From Psoroptes ovis (taxonomy: Eukaryota > Arthropoda > Arachnida > Sarcoptiformes > Psoroptidae), in contig PQWQ01000024.1 of NCBI GenBank assembly GCA_002943765.1, positions 250,501-314,500 on the forward strand: 64,000 bases of DNA. Reading direction: 5' to 3'. This document shows positions 1 through 11,100 of this stretch, one piece after another (within the stretch, counting starts at the first letter, position 1; the number at the start of each line of letters is the position of its first letter). The notes under the pieces are model-generated. The model was given only the letters and a program-made list of their open reading frames with translations, ran no database searches and was not told where the DNA came from. Both the position numbers and the translations under genes were made by a program.

Positions 1-1105
1 GAAAAAGTTTTCGTAAGAAAATTTTCCTAAGAAAAAATTGAAAATATTCAATTTGATAAAATGAAATATGAGACAAGTAATAAACATAAGAAGAATACAT
101 TTGTATATGTATGTTTGTATGTCTTCAAATGTAGAAATGACAAACAAAAATACCCTGAAGTAGCAGAATTTTGGAAACATTTTAAGTCATTTTAAAAATT
201 GAAATCTTAAGACTTTGAACGAAAAATTTTCTTGAAAAAAAATAAAAAAATGAAAGTAATTCAGCCATCAAAAATCAATTTAAGTTGTCCGAAAAGTTTT
301 GGCCAATTTTCATGTGAACAACTCTATTCAATTAAGCCGAATAAACTTTTCGGACAACAGCCTAATATAATTCAAATATAAATAAAAATAACCCCGAATA
401 AGTAATTATAGACTTTGAAATTACTACAGGTAAACAGGTAAATTTTGCAGGGAATTTTTTCTGGACTACTTTCCTTTAATTTTAGTAAAATATTCAAAGG
501 TAAATTTATTCTTGTACACACAGAGACAATTTTCACAGTGAAAGTCTGTCATTTCAATTCAAAGACTGTCAAAATAATCGAAAATAAAAAATAATTAAAA
601 TGGATTAAAAACTTTGAAAATATTCGAAAAAATCCACAAATCAATGATCAGATTTGATTAAAGGTTTGATTAAATACAAATTTAATTAAAAAAAAATCAC
701 AAAAATAGAAATCGAACAAATTAATTGGACAGACAAAGAGCAACAACAACAAAAGTCAACCCTTTATTTTCGAAAATATATATGTGTCTCTGTGCTATGG
801 CAAGAAACAGTGACAGTTTAATTGGATTAGAGATGTAACCCTTGGATGGACAGCAGCGAAAAAATGGACATAATCCTCAGTAGTGTAAGGTCCAGCCATG
901 AAAAAACACCAAGGACCAAGGCCTGTTTATAGGTTAGTTTTTATTTCGAAAAGAAAAAATAGATCAGTGGAGAAATTGAAATTGAATGTAATTGGAAATG
1001 TTTATTTTCAAATGAACGTGAATCGGTATTGTTTTGGCTTAAGATAAAATAAAAACACATAAACATTTCAAATTAGAATAATTGAATTTGAAAAAATCAA
1101 AGGTC
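1..1105. other. Non-coding flank, no gene seen
   Basis: AT-rich DNA with stops in all frames and no supported exon. It holds one hairpin MITE (281-366) and, on the minus strand, an AATAAA signal at 1006-1001, which lies about 100 bases beyond the NSE4 stop and probably ends that transcript. Nothing else is recognised. Confidence 0.6.
281..366 (+). repeat. MITE hairpin 1 (family A, forward)
   Basis: Left arm carries GTTGTCCGAAAAGTTTTGGCC; right arm carries AAGCCGAATAAACTTTTCGG followed by ACAACAGCCTAATA. The terminal parts are inverted repeats and the inner arms differ, as in the other family A copies. Confidence 0.8.
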
Positions 1106-2212
1106 TTAATCCTTTATGGCCGGTCGTTGTATGTTGAATATTTGCAATAATTTACGATAAATATTCATATCGAATGACAGTACTGATTGTATCGGGTCTT
1201 TATTGGTCAACATTTGTGATGATTGGTCATTTTTAACGAAAATTTTCGGTTCATAATCATTGATTTCATCACCATCACCACCGTTATCGCAATCATCAAT
1301 TACGATCATTCCTTGTTTCGATAAGAATGCAATATTGAATATATTCTCGATTGTTGTTGAAAAATTTCGAGGATTTATCAGTGCTTGTATGAATGGTACA
1401 CCATTTTCATTTTTCCTTTGTAATTTACTTAATGATTTATATATGAATTCTAATCGTTTATCCGATTCATCCATTGTGTTATGGTCATTTGATTGTTTTT
1501 GTTTTGGTTCAATTTGTTCATTGTCATTCGGTAATCGATGACGTTTAATTCGTTTACTTGGCTTGGTTTGATCATTTTTTTGTTGATCATCGAATTGATG
1601 ACGATTCGTATCGAATTCACCAATGATCATCGGAGTGTTGCGGAAATATTTTTCATATTTTTTACCCGTTGGATACAAATGTACTAATTGAAGTCGTTTC
1701 TTTGGATCAAAATGACTGAAATTTGAATGTTTCATACAATTTTTGAGCAAATTTCTTCTCAATTTATGACGATATTCTTGTACATTGAATCGTTTAATGA
1801 TGGTCAATTTTTTCACTAAATTTATTGAATGTTCCGAAACGGATAACATATTCTTGGCATCCATTGGCAATAATTCATTGATACCATAATTCATAAGACA
1901 TTTATTTTCATCCATTAAACAATTACTTAGCTTCGTAACGGTTGTTTTCATATCATATTTATCATCATCAATCTGGCGGATACTTTTGAATACACGACCA
2001 TATGCCAATTTAGCACTACGCCGGGTTTCATTGTTCAATGCGGTCGTTTTCATCAACGCCGTTTGATTCAAAGTATCATTTTGATCATTATTGGAGACAT
2101 CACTGTTTGCATCATCTGATAATACCGGCGATTGTTGCTGTTGTAGATTCTGTTGTTGCTCACTGCCATCAATATCATCATCTAAATCCATTCGTTTCGA
2201 TGGTGAATTCAT
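1106..2212 (-). CDS. NSMCE4: Non-structural maintenance of chromosomes element 4 (SMC5/6 complex kleisin)
   Basis: Single-exon 368-aa protein read as NSE4, the kleisin-like subunit that bridges the SMC5 and SMC6 heads in the nuclear SMC5/6 DNA-repair complex. Residues ~63-140 (RRSAKLAYGRVFKSI and on) fit the N-terminal helical region. The strongest evidence is the C-terminal winged-helix region near residue 275, GVPFIQALINPRNFSTTIEN followed by IFNIAFLSKQG, which matches the Nse4 C-terminal domain pattern of a PxxF/F-x-x-T-V/I-EN-IF core. A Gln-rich acidic head (residues 1-55) and a Lys/Gln/Asp-rich linker (~215-255) are low complexity. The ATG is preceded by an AT-rich leader. The minus-strand AATAAA lies at 1006-1001. 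No intron is needed. The assignment is from remembered family sequence. Confidence 0.85.
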   Translation of the reverse strand: MNSPSKRMDLDDDIDGSEQQQNLQQQQSPVLSDDANSDVSNNDQNDTLNQTALMKTTALNNETRRSAKLAYGRVFKSIRQIDDDKYDMKTTVTKLSNCLMDENKCLMNYGINELLPMDAKNMLSVSEHSINLVKKLTIIKRFNVQEYRHKLRRNLLKNCMKHSNFSHFDPKKRLQLVHLYPTGKKYEKYFRNTPMIIGEFDTNRHQFDDQQKNDQTKPSKRIKRHRLPNDNEQIEPKQKQSNDHNTMDESDKRLEFIYKSLSKLQRKNENGVPFIQALINPRNFSTTIENIFNIAFLSKQGMIVIDDCDNGGDGDEINDYEPKIFVKNDQSSQMLTNKDPIQSVLSFDMNIYRKLLQIFNIQRPAIKD

Positions 2213-3362
2213 TGTTGTTCGGAATTTGAATTTAATTTAATAAATAAAATTTCAAAAAATTTCAAATTTCAACACTCAAATTATATCATATGTTACGTAA
2301 CGTGTTTAATGAATGGGATTTTTCGAGAATTTAAATTTAATTTTTTTTTTAAATTTTAATTAAAAAAATTAATTTAAAAACAATAATCTTGCCTTATGGT
2401 CGATCAAAAGATGGCTGGATATTCTTCGATATTCGATGATGGAATTGATTCGATACATTTTCATTCGGTGCATGATGATTGGACCAATCAGATGTTTTGA
2501 AAATCTCGACGAAAAATTATTATTGAAAACTCACAATTCAAAGATATTGAATTTATTGAATCACAACACAGCAAAAAGCACTGAACATTTGTGGATCAGC
2601 TAAGAATTCGGAACAATTAAATCAAGAAACAATTGAACAGATGAACAGATTAAAGTAAATCGTGGATTGAATTGAATGGCGATTGACAAACACATGGGTA
2701 CAACACGAAACACACGGGTACAAATTCAAATGAAATACATTGAAATAGACGAATGCCAAGATTTAACTAAACGAGTGATTTGTAATTATTCTTGTCTTGT
2801 TTTTTAAATATGGTTCATTTGATGATTTATATTCATCATTCGAATTAATATTTTTTTAAAACTATCTTCTGTGGATATTAAATATGTGTATTTTTTGGTA
2901 GTGTCGATAATGATATTAGCAGTGGTTAAAGTGTTGTTGTTGTTTGATGTTGTTACATGTGAACCCAGAACTTTTGATGTAAAACATTTAATACGCGTAA
3001 TATATTAGGTTGTCCGAAAAGTTTTGGCCGATTTTCTCATGATTCCCTACGATATGATCGGCAAAAACTTTCCGGACAACCTAATATATGCAGCATTTAT
3101 GCATGTATGCAAACACACATTCTCTACATTCATTCATTCATTTCATTTACTAAACATATTTTTATTTTGATTTATCTGTTTAATCAAATGGAAAAATATT
3201 AATAAAACAAATACAAATACAGAAATACGAAAACACCACAATTTCAATTAGGAAAAAGTGAAGGAAAAATTATTTGAATTCAAACATATTAAGTACACAT
3301 GATGCATGAAACATGAAAATTCAAAATACAATGACCATCGATTAATCGCAATTGATTCGATT
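2213..3362. other. Intergenic between NSE4 and NECAP
   Basis: 1.15 kb without a gene. It should contain the NSE4 promoter (right of 2212) and the NECAP 3' UTR. A minus-strand AATAAA at 3166-3161, about 200 bases past the NECAP stop, is a plausible poly(A) signal. MITE hairpin 2 sits at 3001-3088. An AGATGGC core at 2409-2415 upstream of NSE4 is YY1-like but weak. Confidence 0.5.
3001..3088. repeat. MITE hairpin 2 (family B, loop type B1)
   Basis: TATATTAGGTTGTCCG at the left end is mirrored by CGGACAACCTAATATA at the right end. Both inner arms carry the GCCGAT/ATCGGC pair, so the element is a near-symmetric stem-loop. The loop contains CTACGATAT, shared with hairpins 9, 11 and 20. Confidence 0.85.
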
Positions 3363-4460
3363 TTAGAACTTGGCCCACTCATCAAATGAATTGGCCACGG
3401 TCCTGTCATTGTCCAACGATGATGACAAGGATTGACCGGATCCATCATTGCTTTTGTTGGTTGTCACTGCTGCCTGGATATTGCACGATGTAAAATCTGT
3501 CCATATATCAGTGGTCGATGGATTATGATCATCGTTGCTAGGCACAGATTTTGATTGTGTTTGATTATTATTGGTGGTGGTCTCATTGAGCATTTTATCA
3601 TTCGTAGTGTTTGAATTTTTAGAAATTTTCAACGAATCAAATTCACTCAATATGTTCGATGTTGTTGTTGCTGGCGCTGGTGATGCAGCTGAAGAAGAGA
3701 TCGCTTTGGAACCAGGTGGTGGTGGAAGCAATATGGCTCCAGGATTTACGGACTTGTTCGATGATTTCGATGGTCTTGGTTTGGAAGTGGATGTGCCTGA
3801 TTTATTCTAAGGGAGAAATTAATTAGAAAATTGAAAAATTCGGATGAAAGACTTACGCCTAAATTAAGATTAACTTTGATTGTTTCACCTTCTTTAAATT
3901 TTAAATCTAATTTTAATGGATTTTCTTCATTTTCAGCGCTTTTATGTTCCAAATTAACGATTCTAGGGAATCAAATTAATTTCTTTGAAATTAATTCAAA
4001 TCAAATCGAATTAAACATACTTGAAATGATCTTGTAGTGCAACATTCAAATCAAAACTATCGCTACGATCACTGAAACCAATGCCGATGAATGCGGAACG
4101 ATTTGTTTGTTCATTAATCAGCCGTAGAACGAAATAACGTGATGAATCCGAAACGGATTCGACTGCCGGTCCTGGATACTTGTCGATTGGACATTTACCA
4201 AAAAATTGCCCAGTGGATTTTTCATCTAATTTTATATAACATTCATCACCTTTGGCGATCAATCGCAGACGACAATTCCAATCTGGTTGATCTAGATTCC
4301 ATTCGGAAGCTCTGGTTGAATAGAAAAACAATGAAATTATTAAGTAAATTCAATGAAATATTCATTAAAATCACCTGTAAGCACGATTCGATACACGTGG
4401 TGATATTTTGTATACATGAACATCTGGTTTTACTAATAATACACGTTCATAATCATCCAT
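3363..4460 (-). CDS. NECAP: Adaptin-ear-binding coat-associated protein (NECAP)
   Basis: Four exons: 4460-4375, 4311-4021, 3962-3857 and 3806-3363, with GT-AG introns of 63, 58 and 50 bp in phases 2, 2 and 0. The protein begins MDDYERVLLVKPDVHVYKIS and continues through YRASEWNLDQPDW and GFSDRSDSFDLNVALQDHFK, which is the PHear (DUF1681) domain of NECAP proteins, followed by a conserved LDLKFKEGETIKVN strand. NECAPs bind AP-2 (and AP-1) ears and act in clathrin-mediated endocytosis. The tail is Ser/Asn-rich and carries two WxxF AP-ear motifs, WTDF and the C-terminal WAKF; the terminal one is the hallmark of the family. It is divergent with Kish, with 496 bp between the start codons. Confidence 0.93.
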
Positions 4461-4956
4461 GGTAGGTAAAAAAATAGTTGAATAATATTTACGATGAAAA
4501 AATCTGATAAATTACACGAAAGACTATTGAAAAATTTGGAAATTAGGCTAAAGATTAACACCCATTAACAAGACAAGAGTAATAATTTACCATAATTTGA
4601 ACAACCAGCAATGAAAAGGTATGAAGAAGTATCGAAAGAGCAAAAATATTCAAATTTTCGGTCAATTAAACACTTAATAATGAAATTTGCCTGTGTAAAT
4701 ATGGAACCAGTTTGATTGTATTTGATTTAAAATTCAAATTAAACTATAATCTGTCAAAGATTATGACTAATTATTTATGTTTTTTTTGATGAAATTACAA
4801 ATGCCGACTATTTCTACAGCGAGTAAACAAAAACAAAAAAATGTTGACATTTTTTTCGATGAGTTGAAATAGTTGACGAAAATTAATCATTACACGATTA
4901 CAATATTTCAAAAACATAATTAGTTGAAGAAACACTAATTGAATTCAAGGCCAAAA
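4461..4956. promoter_or_regulatory. Divergent intergenic promoter region NECAP / Kish
   Basis: The 496 bp between two divergent start codons must hold both 5' UTRs and promoters. It is AT-rich with no ORF. No TATA box or other motif is convincing enough to place a start site. Confidence 0.5.
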
Positions 4957-5169
4957 ATGTCGGCTATCTTCAATTTTCAAAGTCTATTGGTCGTTATTTT
5001 ATTACTGATCTGTACGTGTACTTATATCCAATCTTTGACCAGCGTTTTGGACCGACGTAAAACCGGGTTTCTCGGTACATTTTGGAAATGTGCACGAATC
5101 GGTGAACGCAAAAGCCCTTGGGTCGCCGCTTGCTGCTTAATCATGGCTGCAATGGTTCTGATTTATTGA
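4957..5169 (+). CDS. kish: Protein kish (TMEM167 family small Golgi membrane protein)
   Basis: Intronless 70-aa protein starting MSAIFNFQSLLVVILLLICT, nearly identical to metazoan Kish-A/TMEM167A, with the family's CARIGERKSPWVA stretch before the second membrane segment. It has two hydrophobic segments (residues ~8-26 and ~53-68) and a short basic loop. Kish proteins are small Golgi membrane proteins needed for constitutive secretion. The open frame extends six codons upstream (to a TTG), but the ATG at 4957 is the family start and gives the standard length. An AATAAA at 5229-5234 ends the transcript. The 3' end converges on TAF13. Confidence 0.95.
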   Translation: MSAIFNFQSLLVVILLLICTCTYIQSLTSVLDRRKTGFLGTFWKCARIGERKSPWVAACCLIMAAMVLIY

Positions 5170-5198
5170 ATAATTTATTATTTTACACATCTGGCTGT

Positions 5199-5234
5199 TT
5201 TATTTCAATTTGTACAATTTAAAATGGAAATAAA
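5199..5234. terminator. Overlapping poly(A) signals of Kish (+) and TAF13 (-)
   Basis: AATAAA at 5229-5234 on the plus strand follows the Kish stop by 60 bases. AATAAA on the minus strand at 5204-5199 follows the TAF13 stop (5277) by 73 bases. Each signal lies inside the other gene's expected 3' UTR. Confidence 0.6.
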
Positions 5235-5276
5235 ATCATTTTTATAAAAGCAAAAGTATTTAAAAAATTATCAAAT

Positions 5277-5888
5277 TCAATTCGAATTATGCGAATTAAC
5301 AATCATCGAGCTCGATGAATTTGTTATCAGCGGTCCTAGTGATTTGAATTGGTTACTGCTGCTGCTGCTGGAATTTTCATTGTTCGATGTGGATGCTGTG
5401 CCGTTGCTGCTGGTATTCTTGTTATTATTAGCATTAGGATTAGTGCTGGATGATAATTTTTTCTTCTTTTGTACATATTCAATCTCATCGAATGCTTTGC
5501 GAGCACGTTTCAATTCTTCATTCATCGAAAGTAAATCTTTAACCCTTGCATATTTACGTTGATCATGTCGAACTAAATACATGACATCTTCAACCGTAAC
5601 ACGACCAGATCGACCAATTTCCATCGCTTCCAGCGAAATGTGTCCGATGAACGATATGACAATATCTTCTAACATGTCCACAGTTTCGGTGTACGGGTTT
5701 TGATCATCACCAAAACCATACATCATGCAACGTAATTCTTTAGAAAATAGACGCTTTCGCTGCTGCTGCTGCTGCTGAGGCGGTGGTTGAAACTGTGACT
5801 TGTCAGATTTTTCGCCCTGGTCATTTTTATTGTCTTGATTCGATTCGGACAATGAATTTTCCGTGTTTTCATTATTATTTAATGCCAT
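5277..5888 (-). CDS. TAF13: Transcription initiation factor TFIID subunit 13
   Basis: Intronless 203-aa protein. The core from residue ~45 (KRLFSKELRCMMYGFGDDQN) to ~130 (LSMNEELKRARKAFDEIEY) is the TAF13 histone fold, which pairs with TAF11 in TFIID to help load TBP at RNA polymerase II promoters. The motifs GRSGRVTVEDVMYLVR and KYARVKDLLSMNEEL are close to metazoan TAF13. Human TAF13 is about 124 aa; the extra length is a Gln/Asn-rich head (with a CAG/CTG-type run near 5760-5775) and a Ser/Asn-rich tail. The gene is divergent with MPP10 (185 bp between starts) and convergent with Kish. Confidence 0.95.
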   Translation of the reverse strand: MALNNNENTENSLSESNQDNKNDQGEKSDKSQFQPPPQQQQQQRKRLFSKELRCMMYGFGDDQNPYTETVDMLEDIVISFIGHISLEAMEIGRSGRVTVEDVMYLVRHDQRKYARVKDLLSMNEELKRARKAFDEIEYVQKKKKLSSSTNPNANNNKNTSSNGTASTSNNENSSSSSSNQFKSLGPLITNSSSSMIVNSHNSN

Positions 5889-6073
5889 TCTCAGATATTA
5901 TAAGGCTAATACCTTTTAATCAACGAAAAAAAAAAATGTAAACAAAAACAAATCAAAACAAAAATTTCTCGGAAACTTTCGTCGAATCGAGTTAAATTTT
6001 GTTTTCTCAGCAATTTTCTCACATGTCATTTGTTTTTATTTTCAAAAAACAACTGATTTGGTAATTAAATAAA
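5889..6073. promoter_or_regulatory. Short divergent promoter TAF13 / MPP10
   Basis: Only 185 bp separate the ATG codons of TAF13 (minus) and MPP10 (plus), so both genes probably share one bidirectional promoter. No motif was identified. Confidence 0.55.
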
Positions 6074-8062
6074 ATGAAATTACCAAAAGAAAAAAACGAC
6101 AAGAAATCAATTCGAATCAGTCATATTGACTTTGAAGAAATCTTGAAAGATTTTCAAGGATTATCATCTGATTATGATAATTTTCTGGGGCAAGTATTCG
6201 ACAAGTGAAATGTGAAAAATTCAAATAATCATTTCATTTCAATAATTAGATTAACATCAAACAATCAAAGTATCGCTAGCTTTAAATCGATCACGAAAAA
6301 ATTGTATGATTATGGCCAGGTGATTTCCAAACAATCAAATATTCAAATTGTCAATGATGAACGGTCAAATCAGCAATTGAAACCTTTACACAATTTATTA
6401 ATCGATAAATTTGACATTGAACAAATATGGCAACAATTAGAGCTGTATAATGAAACATTACTAAGATACGCATGTGGAACGTTTGAAAAAACACGGCAAA
6501 TGGATCAGCTGTCACTTAATATTGACATTGATTCAAGTAATGATGAAAATAAAGCTGAAAACAATCACATTACAGCACCGAAAGATGACAAAATCACCGA
6601 GGAAACTAAATCAGAAAAGAAACGTGTAAAATTTCAGCTTGAAAATGATGATATTCGACCAGAAGAAACCAATCATGATAACCAAATAGATTTCTTCGAT
6701 CTGAATGAAATGGAAAAATATTTAGATGAACAAGATGAAAAAGAAATGAACCCGAATAATTCAAATGCTGATGAAGACATGGAAACGATTGATCATTTAT
6801 ATGAATTTCCATCCGATGATGATGATGAAGACATGGATTCGAATGAAAATATGATGTATTCGGATTTCTTCGATCCACCACCAGCTGTCAAGCAGAATAA
6901 ACAAGTTGAAATGCCCGTTGAAGGTGATGAACAAGGTGAAAGTGAGGATGGTGAAGATGACGATGACCAATCAGATTTAGACATGAGAGATTACGATTTT
7001 GACGAGCAATCAGCTGATGACCAAGATGACGAACTGAATCGTAAATTGAAAGCTTTGGCCCAAAACGATGATCAAAGCGACAGTGAAAACGAAGATGATG
7101 GCCTTAAGTCCGAGTATGAAAAAAGTCAAGCACGTTTAAAGCGGCGAATTGCCAAAGCTGAACAAGAATTATTGCAACCATCAAATGTACGATGGCAACT
7201 ATCAGGTGAAACAAATGCCATTGCCCGACCAACGAATAGTTTGCTCGAAGAACATTTACAATTCGATCATTTGGCACGGCCACCACCATTGATAACGGAT
7301 GAAACCACGAATAAATTGGAAACCCTTATAAAACAGCGAATCAAAGATCGAATATTTGATGATGTCGAACGTAAACATAAGCCCGTTGAACAGCCATTCG
7401 AATATCGACGTCGTATCCTATTGGAATCGGAAAAAAGTAAAATTGGATTAGCCGAAGTATACGAGCAAGAATACCTTAAACAACAACAGCGAAAAAATGA
7501 ACAAGAAAACAGCCTTCGAAATTTCGATGCATTCATATCGGCCGGCGAGCAGGAAGAGAATGAAACACGTAAAGAAATACGGCGACAAATACGTGTGTTG
7601 TTTCGTAAATTAGACTCATTATCAGCTTTCCATTTTACACCGCGTCCACCCGCGCCCGAAGTCAAAATCATTACCGATACACCGGCCGTAACCGTCGAAG
7701 AAGTTGTACCAGATTCGGTAAGCGAAATGAAGCTGTTGGCACCTGAAGAAGTTTACAGTACACGAAAACAAAAAGTATTACAAACCGCTTCGGAACGTAA
7801 TGAAACTGATCGTAAACGTTCTCGACGACTGAAGAAAAAGAAGCAGCGATTGCGGCAAAAATTGTCGCAAACCAAATCGAATAATACCAAAACGGATAAA
7901 TCCAAGGATTCAGCAAATGAAGATGGCCAAAGTTTGCGATCATCGACAAAATTTTTCGAACGTTTACAAGAAAAATCGAATCAATTACAGCAAATACAGG
8001 TGAAAGCCAAACCAATGATCAATAAACAGCAAAAGAATTTGGCCAAAAAATTAAAACTTTGA
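6074..8062 (+). CDS. MPP10: U3 snoRNP protein MPP10
   Basis: The gene encodes the nucleolar U3 snoRNP component of the small-subunit processome, acting with IMP3 and IMP4 in 18S pre-rRNA cleavage. The start ATG at 6074 opens MKLPKEKNDKKSIRISHID. The main exon from 6250 reads on with SITKKLYDYGQVI and FDIEQIWQQLELYNE, matching the MPP10 N-terminus, then long acidic tracts, then the conserved SNVRWQLSGE, LIKQRIKDRIFDDVERK and LLAPEEVYSTRKQ blocks and a Lys-rich end. The first intron is ambiguous: a 60-bp GC-AG intron (6190-6249, donor GCAAGT) or a 45-bp GT-AG intron (6205-6249) both keep the frame (about 642 or 647 aa). AATAAA lies at 8093-8098. MPP10 and RRP12 end 58 bp apart on opposite strands. 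Confidence 0.92.
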
Positions 8063-8120
8063 CATTTTTGATTCCATTTATATAAATCAATCAATAAAAT
8101 TATTTTTCGAATCAAAATTT

Positions 8121-11100
8121 TCACGTCTTACGACGTTTATTCTTGATACGATGTCCTTTCGAAGCACCCTTTTGTGCTCCGCGTACGATAGCTTTCAGTT
8201 CACTGCGTTGTTTGATCTGTTTACGACGATTCAATGACATTGCAGCAAATGGATAATATGCATATGGATCGGGCATACCACGCCGTTTGACATCACCACG
8301 AGATTTTTTCGAACGATATGCATCACCAGTATTTATTGAACTTTTCAGTGATTTTGATGATTTTTTCGTTGATTTAGATCGAACCGAACGATTATCTTTG
8401 ATGGTAGAAGCAGTGGTACTTTTAAGCGGACGATGTATACCACGACCACCTGGTTTATATGAATTGACGGTCAAGCCATCATCATTCGAATCATCATCAT
8501 CATCCGAATCACCATCAGCATCGATATTCGATTCCGAAGCCGTTCGCTTTCGCCCACGTTTATCAATTTCTTCGATTTGATCAAATAATTTATTCAAATT
8601 GATGCGTCCATCTTTGTCGCAAGGTAAATTTTTGACTGCAGATGCGATATTTTCATCGTCACCATCGCTTTCATTTGCCTTGTTGACTTTTCTAGGTAAT
8701 TTTGAAAGAATGTTTTGCTTGGCATTCGATGATAATAAATCAATAGGGTCATCATTTGCGGCCGTTTCACGAATATAACTTTTCAACGATACATTCGATA
8801 ATCGAGACATAATGTCCAAATGTTGATTCGTATCACCGCGAACACTTTTCCTCGTACTACGTCCACCATCATCATCATCGTCCATGTCTACGGTGTTGAA
8901 TTCATCATTGATTAAACGTTCAACATCTTCATTGTCATCATCATTGAATTTTCTACGAGATTTTCTCGAAAGTCTATGATTAAGGGGAAATGAGAATTAA
9001 TTAAAAAACAGGGTTATAGCCTTATGAAAACTTACCGTGATCTACGATCTGATTGATCATCATCTTTACCGTTATCGGACATTGATTGTGTCCGCTGTTT
9101 CTTTTTCCTGCTCTCCAATTTTCGAATATTTTTCATCACTTTTTTATAATCATCCGAAACGATACTATCGATCAATTGATGGCCGAATCTACGTGATAAT
9201 TTAGTCAACAACACTTTGATTATTTGAAAATATTTTGTACGATGTTCGTGGGGCAGGTTGGTAATGCCATTAACGATTACTTCGATATAACAATTGAACA
9301 ATGATTCAGATGATTTATACATAAAATGACGAATAAATTCAAAACAAATATCCAACAATTTACGTGTCTTGAATTGGTCGTTTTCACATTGAAAGCACAG
9401 CGAAAAGATGGTGTCGGCAATTTTCGCCACCAGCTGATCATTATTAATCAATGGATAATGATATTTTTCTACGAATAAATATGTGATGGCGTCCAAACGC
9501 ATTGTAACCTCATCAATCGACGATTGTTCACCCGAACGTATTAATGGATCGATGATTAAAGAAATGATTTTCTCATTGTCACCATTATTGATTGATTCAT
9601 AATAATCTGAGATGATCGAAAGGAATTTCTGGACCTGTTTACGTATTTTCGACGATTTTTCCATCAATAATTGCTTCAGTATGGACGGCAGAATATTTTC
9701 AATAAATTCACAGGTATTTTCAGTGGACATTTCAAATATTTTGATCGAATCATCGCTCATAGCAGAATTATCAGTGCTTTCACTGACAATTCTGGATATA
9801 ATTATATTGAACAAACGTATTGTAGGCGATTTTTGGCGATTTGAATTGTGTTTTTCCAATTTTTCGATTAATAAATCAATGATTGATCTGATGTTTTTAC
9901 GAATAAATTCATCGAGGACTAAATTATGGCCATCATCATTAGGATCAGTTAAAATTGATTCCATAAGCTTATAGCCTTTCTTTGATTCGCTCGATATTAA
10001 TCGTAAAATGATTCGATTATAAATATGATCAATTTCATTCGATTCAATATGTTTCGGTACTTGAAGAAATTGATTCAATAGATCCGTCAACGATGATTGA
10101 CGGAAATTCAGGTGCAATTTATCAGTGCCATCGACAATTGATTCATTCAACAATGTCAATAATTTCTGGAAAAAATTTCGATACAATTGGCGATTATCAT
10201 TCGATTGATTTACGATCATCGATACTATCATATGTTTAATCACAATCAATATCGGATATCGATAATTTTCATCGATACGGGTTTGTTCATTTTCATTTGT
10301 ATATACATTGAATAGTATTGGTAAGAAATTCTTGGCAAACGAACCAATCACTGATCGAATTTCTCGATTATTTTCACTGCTTGTAAATAGGTTTTTCAAT
10401 GCAGCCAATGAGTATATGGACAACTCTTTGTTGTATAAATTTTCTCCGATACGTTTGGCAATTTTTGGAAATATTTCCGCGGCATCAATAGGATTACAAC
10501 AAAATGATGGCAGCAATGACCATATTGCATGTAAACATCGATTCAATTCTTTGTGTAACAATAAACATGTTTCTATTGAATTATTCGAGACCGAATCAAC
10601 GCTATCCGAGTCGATCATCATTCGATTTTTGACCGATTCTTGTGCTTTGGATTTAATTTTTTGACAAACCGTCAATTTTTGCATCAATTCATCGGCTATC
10701 GGTAGGAAATGATCGTAGAATAACGATAATTCAGTGTGAGCATCACCACTACGTTCACGAAGCAATGCAATTAGCCATGCATTCGAAAATTGTCCATTTA
10801 ATTCATTAAAATTGGCCATATTATTCACGTTGTTGGCTCCAGTTGTCCAAATAATTGGACAATATTTGAGTATGAATCGGGCACCATATGTTTGCGATAA
10901 TAATTTTTTGAATACCGATTCGATTGAATTATTTATGGCCGTATTATCATTCGATTCATAAATGATTGCTAAACGTTGTAATATTGAACCGATTTTGGCC
11001 GCAATCGTTTCATGATTTGAGGTGGTTATAATCAATATTTCACCAAACAGCGGTATAAATTCAGGCCATGCATGACTATATTGATATTTGAGTCCATTTT

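Noticed and set aside
6205..6249. 45-bp GT-AG alternative for the MPP10 first intron
   Set aside because: Not excluded, but shorter than all other introns here and with a weaker donor (GTGAAA), so the GC-AG model is preferred.
8121..8885. A separate small basic-protein gene downstream of RRP12
   Set aside because: A consensus 62-bp intron joins it in frame to the long exon, and its end is the RRP12 C-terminal tail.
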